Assembly (NCBI RefSeq): GCF_003688495.1
Contig: NZ_REFH01000010.1
Location: 372,001 to 436,000, forward strand
DNA length: 64,000 nucleotides
Source of the DNA: Flavobacterium weaverense
GTDB lineage: Bacteria > Bacteroidota > Bacteroidia > Flavobacteriales > Flavobacteriaceae
Direction: 5' to 3'
The notes below the pieces were generated by a model. That model had not been told where the DNA came from. It saw nothing but the letters and a program-made list of their open reading frames with translations, and searched no databases. This document shows, piece by piece, positions 1 to 8,406 of the stretch. Both the position numbers and the translations under genes were made by a program. The stretch's first letter is position 1. Each line of letters starts with the position of its first letter.

Positions 1-2
1 AC

Positions 3-905
3 CGTAAAGAATTAATACGATTTTGTAAATATTTTGCTAAGACATTAAAGAAAAATAAAAACATTGAGTTGACTAGAATTAAAGATGTTAGTAGGCAAGA
101 TGTATCAAATTTTTATTCTTGGGCTGATAATCATTATAATCCGAAAACATTTAATAAATGTTTGAATGGAGTCAAAGGTTTCTTTGATTTTCTCATAGAT
201 ATTGAAGAAATTGAAATGAAGAATCCTTTTAGAAAGTATTCTCGGAAACAGATACAAAAAACAAATATTGATTCTGTCACCAGAGAAGAGTTTATTAAAA
301 TTCTTGAGGCAGTTGATACATTTAGTCCTTTTGTAGTTCTTGGGGGCAGAGGAGAGCGGAAAAACATGTTTAAACCGTATTTGAAAGATGGTTTTAGATT
401 GTTTTTGTTAACTGGTGGAAGGCGAGAAGAAATTGTAGATCTGCGCTGGAGTCATATTTATGTATCTGTTAGTGGAGTAAAATTCTTTAGAATCCAAAAT
501 TTAAAAGTGGAGCGAAACCTCAATGTTGATGGATTGTATAAATACATTCCAATAAATTCTGATTTGTTTGACTTACTGGTGGAGATGGGTTATCATGAAA
601 AAAAGCAAACTGACGATTATATTTTATTACCTGAAAGAAAAGTCAAATCAAAAACAATTATGGATTCAATTTCAAAATCTTTTACACATTACAAAAATGG
701 CGCGGGCATTGAAAAAGATATTAGTTTGAAAAGTTTAAGGAAAACATACATTACATGGGTGCATCAAGTAATGCAAAAAGAAACAGGGTTACTAACTTCA
801 CATTCGACTACAAAAGTATTGGAATCGTATTATATAGATCCTCAAATTTTATCGGTAGTTGAAAGGGGAGCTGTCGAAATAAAGATATTTGGACATAATT
901 CCTGA
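3..905 (+). CDS. Tyrosine recombinase/integrase, 5' end outside the window
   Basis: The reading frame is open from the first codon of the window, so the gene begins further left; the TTG at 69 is only the first start-like codon inside the window. The visible part holds a SAM-like N-terminal domain and then the catalytic domain: Arg in TGGRREEIVDLRW, the second box SLKSLRKTYITW, a late His in TSHSTTKVLESYY and the tandem Tyr that should carry the nucleophile. In box II a Lys stands where many integrases have His. The enzyme would cut and rejoin DNA at an attachment site. It runs toward the 3' end of a tRNA-Met gene 97 bp away, which suggests it is the end gene of an element integrated at that tRNA. 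Family assignment is secure; the target is inferred. Confidence 0.85.
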   Translation, partial: RKELIRFCKYFAKTLKKNKNIELTRIKDVSRQDVSNFYSWADNHYNPKTFNKCLNGVKGFFDFLIDIEEIEMKNPFRKYSRKQIQKTNIDSVTREEFIKILEAVDTFSPFVVLGGRGERKNMFKPYLKDGFRLFLLTGGRREEIVDLRWSHIYVSVSGVKFFRIQNLKVERNLNVDGLYKYIPINSDLFDLLVEMGYHEKKQTDDYILLPERKVKSKTIMDSISKSFTHYKNGAGIEKDISLKSLRKTYITWVHQVMQKETGLLTSHSTTKVLESYYIDPQILSVVERGAVEIKIFGHNS

Positions 906-962
906 CTCTAATTCCTCACTCCTAATATTTTGATATACTTTTTTACTTGATTGAAAGCACAA

Positions 963-998
963 AAAAACCCTTAAACAGCTGTTGTTTAAGGGTTTGTT
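963..998. terminator. Bidirectional hairpin terminator between integrase and tRNA-Met
   Basis: The arms AACCCTTAAACA and TGTTTAAGGGTT form a long stem. The minus strand continues into a run of T after the stem, so it can end the tRNA-Met transcript; the plus side also ends T-rich and could end the integrase transcript. Confidence 0.8.
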
Positions 999-1002
999 TT
1001 TG

Positions 1003-1076
1003 TAGCGAAGACGGGAGTTGAACCCGTGACCTCAGGGTTATGAATCCTGCGCTCTAACCGACTGAGCTACCTCGCC
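1003..1076 (-). tRNA. tRNA-Met (anticodon CAT)
   Basis: A 74-nt cloverleaf can be drawn on the minus strand: acceptor GGCGAGG pairs with CUUCGCU through a G-U first pair, the D arm is GCUC/GAGC, the anticodon loop is UUCAUAA, the variable part is AGGUC and the T arm is ACGGG/CCCGU. CCA is not encoded. The acceptor and D arm look like an elongator rather than an initiator, although the anticodon stem has an A-C mismatch next to the loop. Its 3' end faces the integrase gene. Confidence 0.93.
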
Positions 1077-1111
1077 AAATACTCAAGGTTTGTTGGCCTT
1101 GAATGCGGGTG

Positions 1112-1141
1112 CAAATATATAAATTATATTAAAGATTGCAA
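1112..1141 (-). promoter_or_regulatory. Promoter of tRNA-Met
   Basis: On the minus strand TTG, exactly 19 nt, then TATATTTG. This is a full match to the Bacteroidota TTG-N19-TAnnTTTG promoter and ends about 35 nt before the mature tRNA 5' end. Confidence 0.8.
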
Positions 1142-1219
1142 ACATATTTTAAAGAAAAAATATATTTTTGTAAATGCTTTCTTTTTGTAGTTATATTCTA
1201 TATATTTCGGAAAAATTAA

Positions 1220-1621
1220 ATGCAGCTCATGGATCAGAAAGTACGTTACGAAATCGAGTTTCCTATAAATTCTTCGCCTCAATTATTGTATCAATATATA
1301 TCGACTCCATCAGGTTTGTCTGAATGGTTTGCCGATAATGTGAATTCTCGTGGTGAGTTCTTTACTTTTATTTGGGATGACTCAGAAGAGAAGGCAAGAC
1401 TTGCTTCTAAAAAAACGGGCGAAAAAGTGAAATTCAAATGGGTTGATGATAAAGGAAAAGATACTGAATACTTTTTTGAACTACACATTTTAGTTGATGA
1501 ACTTACTAAAGACGTCTCATTAATGGTAGTGGACTTCGCTGAAAAAGATGAAGTAGACGAAGCAACTTTATTGTGGGAAAATCAAATTTCTGATTTGAAA
1601 CATCTAATAGGTTCGGTTTAG
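1220..1621 (+). CDS. START/SRPBCC-like domain protein
   Basis: A 133-residue protein with the fold signature of the SRPBCC (START-like, AHSA1-related) family: an N-terminal strand EIEFPINSSPQLLYQYIS, the GLSEWFAD helix typical of these ligand-binding cups, several strands, and a long C-terminal helix (WENQISDLKHLI). The ligand is unknown. An ATG three codons in (1229) is an equally possible start. The gene is followed at once by a terminator hairpin that abuts the next gene. Such proteins are common single genes in Flavobacteriaceae; no specific role can be read from the context. Confidence 0.8.
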   Translation: MQLMDQKVRYEIEFPINSSPQLLYQYISTPSGLSEWFADNVNSRGEFFTFIWDDSEEKARLASKKTGEKVKFKWVDDKGKDTEYFFELHILVDELTKDVSLMVVDFAEKDEVDEATLLWENQISDLKHLIGSV

Positions 1622-1641
1622 TAAAATCATATTTTATAACA

Positions 1642-1675
1642 TATATTTGCCCTAAATTTTATTTAGGGCTTTTTT
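1642..1675 (+). promoter_or_regulatory. Overlapping -7 box and terminator hairpin
   Basis: TATATTTG at 1642-1649 runs directly into the hairpin GCCCTAAAT-TTT-ATTTAGGGC (1649-1669) plus six T, and the ATG of the aminotransferase gene follows at 1676. The hairpin would end the upstream transcript. A transcript begun from the -7 box would start inside the stem, so it could not re-form the terminator. No good -33 element is seen. Confidence 0.6.
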
Positions 1676-2515
1676 ATGATCAATTTTAATGGAACTATCG
1701 TGTCTGAGGACGCTAATTTACTGACTCAAAATCGTGCTTTTTTATATGGTGATGGAGTTTTTGAAACGGTTAAAGTATTAAATAATAAAGTACTTTTCTT
1801 GGAGGATCATTACTTTAGATTAATGTCTTCGATGAGAGTTGTTCGTATGGAAATTCCAATGAATTTTACTATGGAATATCTCGAAGAGCAAATACTTTCA
1901 ACTGTAAATGAAAATTCAATAGCGCATTCTTCTCGTGCGCGCATAACAGTATATAGAAATGATGGCGGTTATTACTTACCCAAAATTAATACCGTCTCTT
2001 TCATAATTAGCGCTGTTGGTTTAGAAAAGCAGTTGTATTCTTTTGAGAAAATCACTTATGAAGTAGATTTATACAAAGACTTTTATATTACTAAGCAGCT
2101 ACTTTCTTCTATAAAAACTACTAATAAAATAATTAATATTACAGGAAGTATATTTGCAGATGAGAATGGTCTTGACAACTGCATATTATTAAACGACAGT
2201 AAGAACGTTGTCGAAGCTTTACAAGGTAACATTTTTATGATATTGGGTCATAAATTGATTACGCCACCAGTGTCCGAAGGTTGTTTAAATGGTGTAATGA
2301 GAAAGCAAATTCTTAGTTTAGCAAACAAAATAGCAAACTTGGAAGTGGTTGAAGAAATTATTTCTCCATTTGATCTTCAAAAAGCTGATGAGTTATTTAT
2401 TACGAATGTAATTAAAGGAATACAACCAATTACTCAGTATCGTAAAAAGAGCTTTGCGACGACTAGATCGGCTGAAATTTTAGAAAAACTTAACGAAATG
2501 ATTGGAACTATTTAG
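1676..2515 (+). CDS. Aminotransferase class IV (PabC/BCAT-like)
   Basis: A 279-residue PLP enzyme of fold type IV. The N-terminus has NRAFLYGDGVFETVKV, the family hallmark, the likely PLP lysine lies in SSIKTTNKI around residue 146, and the cofactor phosphate loop is near SEGCLNGVMR. The best fit is 4-amino-4-deoxychorismate lyase (PabC, giving p-aminobenzoate for folate), but branched-chain or D-amino-acid aminotransferases share these motifs, so no symbol is given. Its stop codon overlaps the stop of the convergent yqgE gene by four bases, so there is no terminator between them. Confidence 0.85.
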   Translation: MINFNGTIVSEDANLLTQNRAFLYGDGVFETVKVLNNKVLFLEDHYFRLMSSMRVVRMEIPMNFTMEYLEEQILSTVNENSIAHSSRARITVYRNDGGYYLPKINTVSFIISAVGLEKQLYSFEKITYEVDLYKDFYITKQLLSSIKTTNKIINITGSIFADENGLDNCILLNDSKNVVEALQGNIFMILGHKLITPPVSEGCLNGVMRKQILSLANKIANLEVVEEIISPFDLQKADELFITNVIKGIQPITQYRKKSFATTRSAEILEKLNEMIGTI

Positions 2516-3072
2516 TTTAAATAAGGATTTTCTGGTGCGTTTAACCAAATTAAGTAATCGCCACCAAGTTCTTTAATTTGATCTTTCCAAAAATGAGTTG
2601 CTGATTTCCCAATTATTTTATTTTCGTAGCTGTTAGAATTAATGATCCAAGAGTGACTTTCCATTTCGCTCTCTAATTGTTTTTCCTCCCAACCAGTATA
2701 TCCTAAAAAGAAGCGGATATTATCATTGCTTATTTCTCCTCTATTGATGAGGTCTTTAGTGGATTCAAAATCACCTCCCCAGTAAATACCATTAGATATT
2801 TCAATACTATTGGGAATTAAATCTGGAATGTTGTGAATAAAGTACAAGTTATCCTGTTCTACAGGACCACCATTGTATATTTTAAAACGGGCGTGGATTT
2901 CTGGAATTAAATCCTGAATGGTGTACTTTAAAGGTTTGTTTATAATAAAACCTACGGAACCTTCTTCATTATAGTCCGCTAATAAAATTACGGATCTGTT
3001 AAATGCTAAATCCCCTATTATAGTGGGCTCTGCTATAAGCAAATATCCTTTTTTTAATTTATCTTTAATCAT
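2512..3072 (-). CDS. YqgE/AlgH family protein (UPF0301)
   Basis: A 186-residue protein matching the YqgE/AlgH family: an N-terminal LKKGYLLIAEP, the FNRSVILLADYNEEGSVGFI segment, NGGPV, and the late GYTGWEEKQLESEM motif. The family has a conserved compact fold but no firmly established biochemical activity. I chose the ATG at 3072 because the longer frame would begin inside the terminator of the HU gene upstream and because family members start shortly before LKKG. It follows HU on the same strand. Confidence 0.88.
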   Translation of the reverse strand: MIKDKLKKGYLLIAEPTIIGDLAFNRSVILLADYNEEGSVGFIINKPLKYTIQDLIPEIHARFKIYNGGPVEQDNLYFIHNIPDLIPNSIEISNGIYWGGDFESTKDLINRGEISNDNIRFFLGYTGWEEKQLESEMESHSWIINSNSYENKIIGKSATHFWKDQIKELGGDYLIWLNAPENPYLN

Positions 3073-3144
3073 TAGACTGGATTTTTTAATAAATTTAAGT
3101 TTTTTATTATAATACTGCCAAATAAAATCGATAAAAAGTATAAA

Positions 3145-3168
3145 AAAACCTTCCAGTTGGAAGGTTTT
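3145..3168 (-). terminator. Terminator of the HU gene
   Basis: Perfect 10-bp arms AAAACCTTCC and GGAAGGTTTT with an AGTT loop, followed on the minus strand by a T-rich run. It lies 23 bp after the HU stop codon. Confidence 0.85.
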
Positions 3169-3190
3169 GATTATATACAAGAGAATAGAA

Positions 3191-3463
3191 TTAGTTTACC
3201 GCACCTTCTAATTCAGCACCTGCTTTAAATTTCACTACATTTTTAGCAGCGATTTGGATAGTTTTACCTGTTTGAGGATTTCTACCATCTCTAGCAGCTC
3301 TAGCAGAAACAGACCAAGATCCGAAACCTACTAAAGATACTCTTCCACCTTTTTTCAAAGTCTCTCCTACGTTTCCTAAAAATGACTCTAAAGCTAATTT
3401 TGCTGCAGCTTTTGTAATTCCTGCATCAGCAGCGATAGCATCGATTAATTCTGATTTGTTCAT
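3191..3463 (-). CDS. hup: DNA-binding protein HU
   Basis: A 90-residue bacterial HU/IHF protein. Helical N-terminus [18 protein letters not shown], then the [11 protein letters not shown] strand region and the DNA-gripping arm around [18 protein letters not shown], which carries the conserved Arg-Asn-Pro that intercalates into bent DNA. Length and motifs are standard for HU, a nucleoid protein that bends and compacts DNA. It has its own strong promoter and terminator, so it is a single-gene transcript. Confidence 0.96.
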   Translation of the reverse strand: MNKSELIDAIAADAGITKAAAKLALESFLGNVGETLKKGGRVSLVGFGSWSVSARAARDGRNPQTGKTIQIAAKNVVKFKAGAELEGAVN

Positions 3464-3506
3464 AATAAATAGTTATTAATTGTTGGTTATACAAATTGTT
3501 AATACA

Positions 3507-3536
3507 CAAATTTAGTAGGAAATACGTTCCTTGCAA
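3507..3536 (-). promoter_or_regulatory. Promoter of HU
   Basis: Minus strand TTG, 19 nt, TAAATTTG: an exact match to the Bacteroidota sigma consensus, about 44 nt before the HU start codon. Confidence 0.85.
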
Positions 3537-3641
3537 GTGTTTTATGTTAATTTAATTTATTTTGTTGATAACTTAATTTTTTTGTTGATAAATGATTAGT
3601 TTTTTAACCTTTAACTTCTATTACCCCCGCATTTGTTGATG

Positions 3642-4589
3642 TTAATGCACATTAGCTTCCTCTGAAAATTTAATTCCATTTAGTAATTCGGCTGTGCTCA
3701 TTTTTTTCTTTCCAGGAAATTGTAGCTGAAATATTTGAATAAATCCATCCTTTACAGCAACTTTCATTTCCTTTTTTGTGCAAATTAAACTACCGGTTTT
3801 ATAATCGTGAGATTCAGAAATCATCTTTGACTCATAAATTTTCACATTCCATTCTTCTGTTTTATCTGTAAAAAAACTCCAAGCTGCAGGATAAGGACTT
3901 AGGCCTCTAATCAAATTATGTATCTCTACACCTGATTTATTCCAATCAATTTTGCAATTATCCTTATTGAGTTTGTATGCCGTTTTTATATGGGAATCAT
4001 CTTTTTGAATAATGGTGGTTAAATTTCCTTTTTCAATCATCCTTAAGGTCTCAATAACTGTTTCACTACCCAAATTCATTAAGCGATCGTGTAAGTGTCC
4101 TGCATTTTCATCTTCATCAATTGCAATCTGCGAACTCAAAATCATCGCGCCCGTATCAATTTTATCATCTATAAAAAACGTAGTTACTCCAGTTTTGGCT
4201 TCTCCATTTATAAGAGCCCAATTTATCGGCGCAGCACCACGATAATTTGGCAATAAAGAGGCATGTAGATTAAAAGTTCCGAGTGTAGGCATTTCCCAAA
4301 CTACTTTAGGTAACATTCTAAATGCGACTACAATTTGTAAATTAGCATTAAGAGCGTTTAATTCTAATAAAAAAGCTTCATCTTTTAAATTCACTGGTTG
4401 TAATAAATTAAGATTATTTGCTAGTGCGTAATCTTTTACCGCAGAGTATTTTATCTTTTGTCCGCGTCCTGCTGGTTTATCTGCAGCCGTGATGACACCT
4501 ACAATTTCATAATTATTCTTAATTATAGTATCTAGGATCCCTACAGCAAATTCAGGTGTTCCCATAAAAACAATTCGTAATTTTTCCAT
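3642..4589 (-). CDS. fmt: Methionyl-tRNA formyltransferase
   Basis: A 315-residue enzyme that formylates Met on initiator tRNA using 10-formyl-THF. The N-terminus has RIVFMGTPEFAVGILD, the catalytic region reads HASLLPNYRGAAPINWAL with Asn, His and later IDTG for the catalytic Asp, and a C-terminal OB-like domain follows. The length equals the usual family length. The start codon overlaps the recQ stop by one base (TAATG), implying translational coupling with recQ. Confidence 0.96.
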   Translation of the reverse strand: MEKLRIVFMGTPEFAVGILDTIIKNNYEIVGVITAADKPAGRGQKIKYSAVKDYALANNLNLLQPVNLKDEAFLLELNALNANLQIVVAFRMLPKVVWEMPTLGTFNLHASLLPNYRGAAPINWALINGEAKTGVTTFFIDDKIDTGAMILSSQIAIDEDENAGHLHDRLMNLGSETVIETLRMIEKGNLTTIIQKDDSHIKTAYKLNKDNCKIDWNKSGVEIHNLIRGLSPYPAAWSFFTDKTEEWNVKIYESKMISESHDYKTGSLICTKKEMKVAVKDGFIQIFQLQFPGKKKMSTAELLNGIKFSEEANVH

Positions 4590-6484
4590 TATGATTTTAA
4601 AGTATATTTATTATTTGGTTTAACCAAAATTATTTCATTTTCTAATAATTCTTGTAGAACAAAGATAACGTCGTCCGGACTACTTCTCGTTTTATTTTGA
4701 ATATCCCTTGAGTTTAAATCATCTTCGTCAAGCAGCTTTATTATCTCTTTCGAAAGAAGTTTAGTGTCTTTCTTTTTAATTTTTTTAGTAATGCAAAACG
4801 AGCAGATACCACAATCTACGCTTGTCTCCTCGCCAAAATAATTAAGAATTAGCCTGCTTTTACATATTGATTTTTCGCTTACGTAATTTACTACAGCTTT
4901 CAGCTGTTCTTTTTTTAACTGATTTTGGTTTTCTAAATGTTTAGAGACCCGACTTATTGTCCGTTCGTCTTCGCGTACTTCATTAAATAGTATTGTAGCG
5001 TCATTATTTTTCGAATGATAATCTATAATTTCTTTCTCTTTTAATTTATGTAAAACAGCTAAAATTTCTGATTCCTTGTGACTAGATTTTTTAGAAATTA
5101 ATTGCAAGTTAAAGGCTGTTTGCATCTCGTAAATTCCAGGATAGGTTCTTAATATTGCTAAAATAATTTCTTCATCGTTATGATTTAAACTCATGTAGCG
5201 CATAACTTCTTTAGAGGGAATGAGAAACTGCAGTGTTATCTTTTCTGAAAATTCTTGAGATAGCGTGATAATACCTTGCCGATCTAGAAATTGTAAAGCG
5301 TTGTACGTTTTTAAGGTTGGGAATTCATATTTTAAACAAAATCGATGTAAATTAAAATTAAATTTCTCGTTAATTCCTTCACCGTATGCGATTTGGAAAT
5401 AATTATTCAACTTGACATACATCAAATTTAGGAATTTTTTATCGGGCAGTATTTTTATAAATTGATTTTCGGCTTGTGTAATATCAGATGGATTTGTCAA
5501 CAAGAGCGCAAATGCTCTTTCTCCATTTCGACCTGCTCTTCCAGCTTCTTGATAATAGTTTTCCATGTTTTCTGGAAGCTGTATATGAATCACAGTTTTT
5601 ACATTGGCTTTATCAATCCCCATCCCAAAAGCATTTGTAGCAACAATAACTTGGACTTTTTCATCCATCCACGCCTCCATATTTTTATCCTTTTCTTTGG
5701 ACGAAAGTCCTCCATGATAATAAGTAGCATTAAATCCTAAAGAATTTAATTGAGAAGAAATTTCTAGACAGGATTTGCGATTTCGAACATAGATTATAGA
5801 AGGTTGTGGATTTTTTTTCAGAATTTGTTCAATTCTAAAAAGTTTATCTTCTACTTCAAAAACCATATAAGCGATATTTTCCCTTGCAAATGATTTCTCA
5901 AAAACATGAGGTTCATGCAATCCTAATTCAGTGATAATATCTATTTTAACGCTTGGCGTTGCTGTTGCGGTCAAAGCCAAAAAAGGTATAGTAGGAAAAT
6001 GTTTTTTTAATTCAGAAATCTTTAAATAAGCTGGACGAAAATCATGTCCCCATTGCGATACACAATGCGCTTCATCGATGGTAATTAAATTAATTGGGAG
6101 GTTTTTTATCCGTTCTAAAATCCAATCAGACTGCAGTCTTTCAGGTGAAACATAGAGAAATTTATAATTGCCAAATTGGCAATTGTCGAGTAAATCTATC
6201 ATTTCTTCAGAGCGAATGCCGCCCGTTAGAGCAATAGCTTTGATATTTCGTTTTTGTAAATTAGCGACTTGATCTTTCATTAGAGCTACTAATGGCGAAA
6301 TCACTAAGCAAATGCCATCTTTCATTAAAGCTGGAATCTGAAAACAAACGGATTTACCACCACCTGTTGGCATTACTGCAAAAGTATCGTGGCCGCCTAA
6401 AACTGAAGTAATAATTTCTTTTTGTAGGGATCTAAATTTGTCGTGTTTCCAATATTTCTGGAGTAGCGCAACTGCTTCTGGCAT
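4589..6484 (-). CDS. recQ: ATP-dependent DNA helicase RecQ
   Basis: A 631-residue SF2 helicase that unwinds DNA 3' to 5' in recombination and fork repair. Visible motifs are FRSLQKEII (Q-like), MPTGGGKS Walker A, the DEAH box IDEAHCVSQWGHDFRP, LALTATATP and YYQEAGRAGRNG (motif VI). Downstream the RecQ zinc site is present as a Cys in EKSICKSR and the cluster DCGICSFC. The C-terminal part looks like a winged-helix region; I see no clear HRDC domain. A TTG at 6493 would add three residues, but the ATG at 6484 is the more ordinary start. It is coupled to fmt. Confidence 0.94.
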   Translation of the reverse strand: MPEAVALLQKYWKHDKFRSLQKEIITSVLGGHDTFAVMPTGGGKSVCFQIPALMKDGICLVISPLVALMKDQVANLQKRNIKAIALTGGIRSEEMIDLLDNCQFGNYKFLYVSPERLQSDWILERIKNLPINLITIDEAHCVSQWGHDFRPAYLKISELKKHFPTIPFLALTATATPSVKIDIITELGLHEPHVFEKSFARENIAYMVFEVEDKLFRIEQILKKNPQPSIIYVRNRKSCLEISSQLNSLGFNATYYHGGLSSKEKDKNMEAWMDEKVQVIVATNAFGMGIDKANVKTVIHIQLPENMENYYQEAGRAGRNGERAFALLLTNPSDITQAENQFIKILPDKKFLNLMYVKLNNYFQIAYGEGINEKFNFNLHRFCLKYEFPTLKTYNALQFLDRQGIITLSQEFSEKITLQFLIPSKEVMRYMSLNHNDEEIILAILRTYPGIYEMQTAFNLQLISKKSSHKESEILAVLHKLKEKEIIDYHSKNNDATILFNEVREDERTISRVSKHLENQNQLKKEQLKAVVNYVSEKSICKSRLILNYFGEETSVDCGICSFCITKKIKKKDTKLLSKEIIKLLDEDDLNSRDIQNKTRSSPDDVIFVLQELLENEIILVKPNNKYTLKS

Positions 6485-6544
6485 AGTTAACAAGTTTCAT
6501 TAGATTGAAAAATATCTCCAAAAAATAAATTCTAAACCGGTATT

Positions 6545-7084
6545 TTATTTAGAAATTTCCTCTAATATAAAAAGAATTCTGTTATCCATAGTATCTTTTG
6601 GAACTTCTATCAATTCGTAACCGTAATTATGATACGTTTCTATAAGATGAGAATTGATTAATTTCGCTTGCTCGAAGTTTTCATAACGTGCATCATCACT
6701 GATGTAGATTTCCTCCCAGGGTGGAAGAATAAATATTTTTGCGTACTTGTGTTCCTTGCATGCATTATCAAAAGTAGATGGATAACTATCGCCTATGTAG
6801 TGCATATATGCTAGAACATCTGGAATTCCACGATCAATGAAAACTACTTCATGTGGTTCATTTGTAGCACTTTCGAATTGTTTTTTTCTTCCTTCTAACA
6901 ATAGTTCGCTAAATAAAAGAGGTTTTTCAAGGAACAATTGCTCTATTCCTTGCTTTTTTGCTTCTAAAGTTACTTCCCGCGAAATTTCTGGATAACAACA
7001 ATGGCCTTTTGCGACCAATCCATCGATGATAGTCGTTTTACCTGTTCCTGGACCGCCAATGATAACTATGATTTTTGTTTGCAC
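6545..7084 (-). CDS. Small P-loop ATPase/kinase-like protein (AAA_28 type)
   Basis: A 179-residue P-loop NTPase with Walker A GGPGTGKTTII at the N-terminus and FIDRGIPDVLAYM in the middle, which resembles nucleoside/nucleotide kinase lids. Proteins of this type are usually labelled AAA_28 family ATPases; the substrate is unknown. The open frame extends to 7171, but a TAAATTTG box at 7102-7109 would fall inside the longer version, so I prefer the GTG at 7084. It lies upstream of recQ on the same strand with a 60-bp gap. Confidence 0.8.
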   Translation of the reverse strand: MQTKIIVIIGGPGTGKTTIIDGLVAKGHCCYPEISREVTLEAKKQGIEQLFLEKPLLFSELLLEGRKKQFESATNEPHEVVFIDRGIPDVLAYMHYIGDSYPSTFDNACKEHKYAKIFILPPWEEIYISDDARYENFEQAKLINSHLIETYHNYGYELIEVPKDTMDNRILFILEEISK

Positions 7085-7101
7085 CTTTAAAAAATAAGGC
7101 G

Positions 7102-7109
7102 CAAATTTA
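7102..7109 (-). promoter_or_regulatory. -7 box of the small ATPase gene
   Basis: TAAATTTG on the minus strand 18 bp before the GTG start, with a weak TTC at the -33 spacing. It helps choose the start codon. Confidence 0.55.
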
Positions 7110-7203
7110 CTTAAACTTATTGGGATTTGAAAAAATGATTGCTTTTTAAATACGATTAGGCAAAAAATCATAATTCAGCAATCGTAATTTACTAATGAAA
7201 CCG

Positions 7204-7211
7204 TATATTTG
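7204..7211 (+). promoter_or_regulatory. -7 box of the DUF493 gene
   Basis: TATATTTG 19 bp before the ATG at 7231. No TTG is found at the expected upstream spacing. Confidence 0.55.
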
Positions 7212-7230
7212 CCCTTATTTAAGATAGAAA

Positions 7231-7515
7231 ATGGATAACAAGACTAAAGAATTCTATGATAGATTAAAAGTAGAGTTGGATATGAGTAATACATGGCCAA
7301 GCATATACTTGTTTAAATTTATTGTACCTACAGTAGATGATAATATAGCGCGTGTTGAAGCTGCATTTGATTGTATGGGAGCCGTTATCAATACTAGAAA
7401 ATCTAAAACCGGAAAATTCACTAGCATATCCATCGATGTTACGATGAAAGATTCTCAAGAAATAGTAGATAAATACCTCGAAGTTTCTACAATTGAAGGT
7501 ATTGTTTCCCTTTAA
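7231..7515 (+). CDS. DUF493 family protein (YbeD-like)
   Basis: A 94-residue protein of the DUF493/YbeD family: an alpha-beta ACT-like small domain with WPSIYLFKFIVP near the start, KTGKFTSISIDVTM in the middle and a C-terminal IVDKYLEVSTIEGIVSL. In this family the fold suggests ligand sensing or regulation, but no molecular role is established. The length is normal. It is the first gene of a plus-strand run into DUF4290 and murA. Confidence 0.85.
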   Translation: MDNKTKEFYDRLKVELDMSNTWPSIYLFKFIVPTVDDNIARVEAAFDCMGAVINTRKSKTGKFTSISIDVTMKDSQEIVDKYLEVSTIEGIVSL

Positions 7516-7603
7516 ATAAAAAATATAATTTTAAATGACAAGCTGAAATGATTCTAAATCAAGAGGTTAATTGTCGGCTAAATTTAAAAATATAAATTCA
7601 AAT

Positions 7604-8329
7604 ATGAATTCAAAATATATTAAAGAAAATTCAAACGATGTGGTGCATCATTTGGAATACAATGCAGAGCGATCTCATTTAATTATTCCTGAATATGGCC
7701 GCCATTTACAAAAACTAATAGATCAAGCAACAAAAATTGAAGATGATGTAGAGCGCAATAAAGCTGCAAAATACATTATTCAAGTTATGGGAAGTTTGAA
7801 CCCGCATTTACGTGATGTTCTAGATTTTCAGCACAAATTATGGGATCAGCTTTTTGTTATGTCTGATTTTAAATTGGTAGCTGATTCTCCTTATCCAATT
7901 CCCTCTCGTGAAGTATTACAGTTGAAACCTGACATGCTTCCTTATCCACAAAATTTTCCTAAATACAGGTTTTATGGTAACAACATAAAATACATGATTG
8001 ATGTGGCAAATAAATGGGAAGATGGCGATATGAAAAGTGCATTAGTAAAAGTAATTGCTAATCACATGAAGAAATCATATTTGAGTTGGAATAAAGACAC
8101 CGTTAAGGATGATGTCATTTTTGAACATTTATATGAACTTTCAGATGGTAAATTAAATTTGCTTCAAAGTGAAGAGGAGTTATTAAATACTACCGATTTA
8201 CTAAGAACGAATAAACGAGTTTCGAATAAAATTCTACCGATAGGCCAACCCAAAATTCTTAGCAATAAGAATCCAAAAAGCGGAAAGCCAAATCCAGCGC
8301 ATAAAAATCAAAATAGAAAACCTTTGTAA
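7604..8329 (+). CDS. DUF4290 domain protein
   Basis: A 241-residue protein recognisable as the DUF4290 family of Bacteroidota (YNAERSHLIIPEYGRHLQKL, then AKYIIQVMGSLNPHLRDV and PYPIPSREVL). It is mostly helical in the first two thirds and has a basic, low-complexity tail rich in Lys, Asn and Pro. No function is known. I use the ATG at 7604; a TTG at 7571 would add eleven residues. It lies 77 bp upstream of murA, a pairing often kept in this phylum, so a link to cell-envelope growth is possible but unproven. Confidence 0.85.
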   Translation: MNSKYIKENSNDVVHHLEYNAERSHLIIPEYGRHLQKLIDQATKIEDDVERNKAAKYIIQVMGSLNPHLRDVLDFQHKLWDQLFVMSDFKLVADSPYPIPSREVLQLKPDMLPYPQNFPKYRFYGNNIKYMIDVANKWEDGDMKSALVKVIANHMKKSYLSWNKDTVKDDVIFEHLYELSDGKLNLLQSEEELLNTTDLLRTNKRVSNKILPIGQPKILSNKNPKSGKPNPAHKNQNRKPL

Positions 8330-8406
8330 AACAGTTATTTTTTAAGGATGTTGCTCATAGTACAAGCAATTTAATCATAAATAATAACCAATAATATAAA
8401 TAGAAG

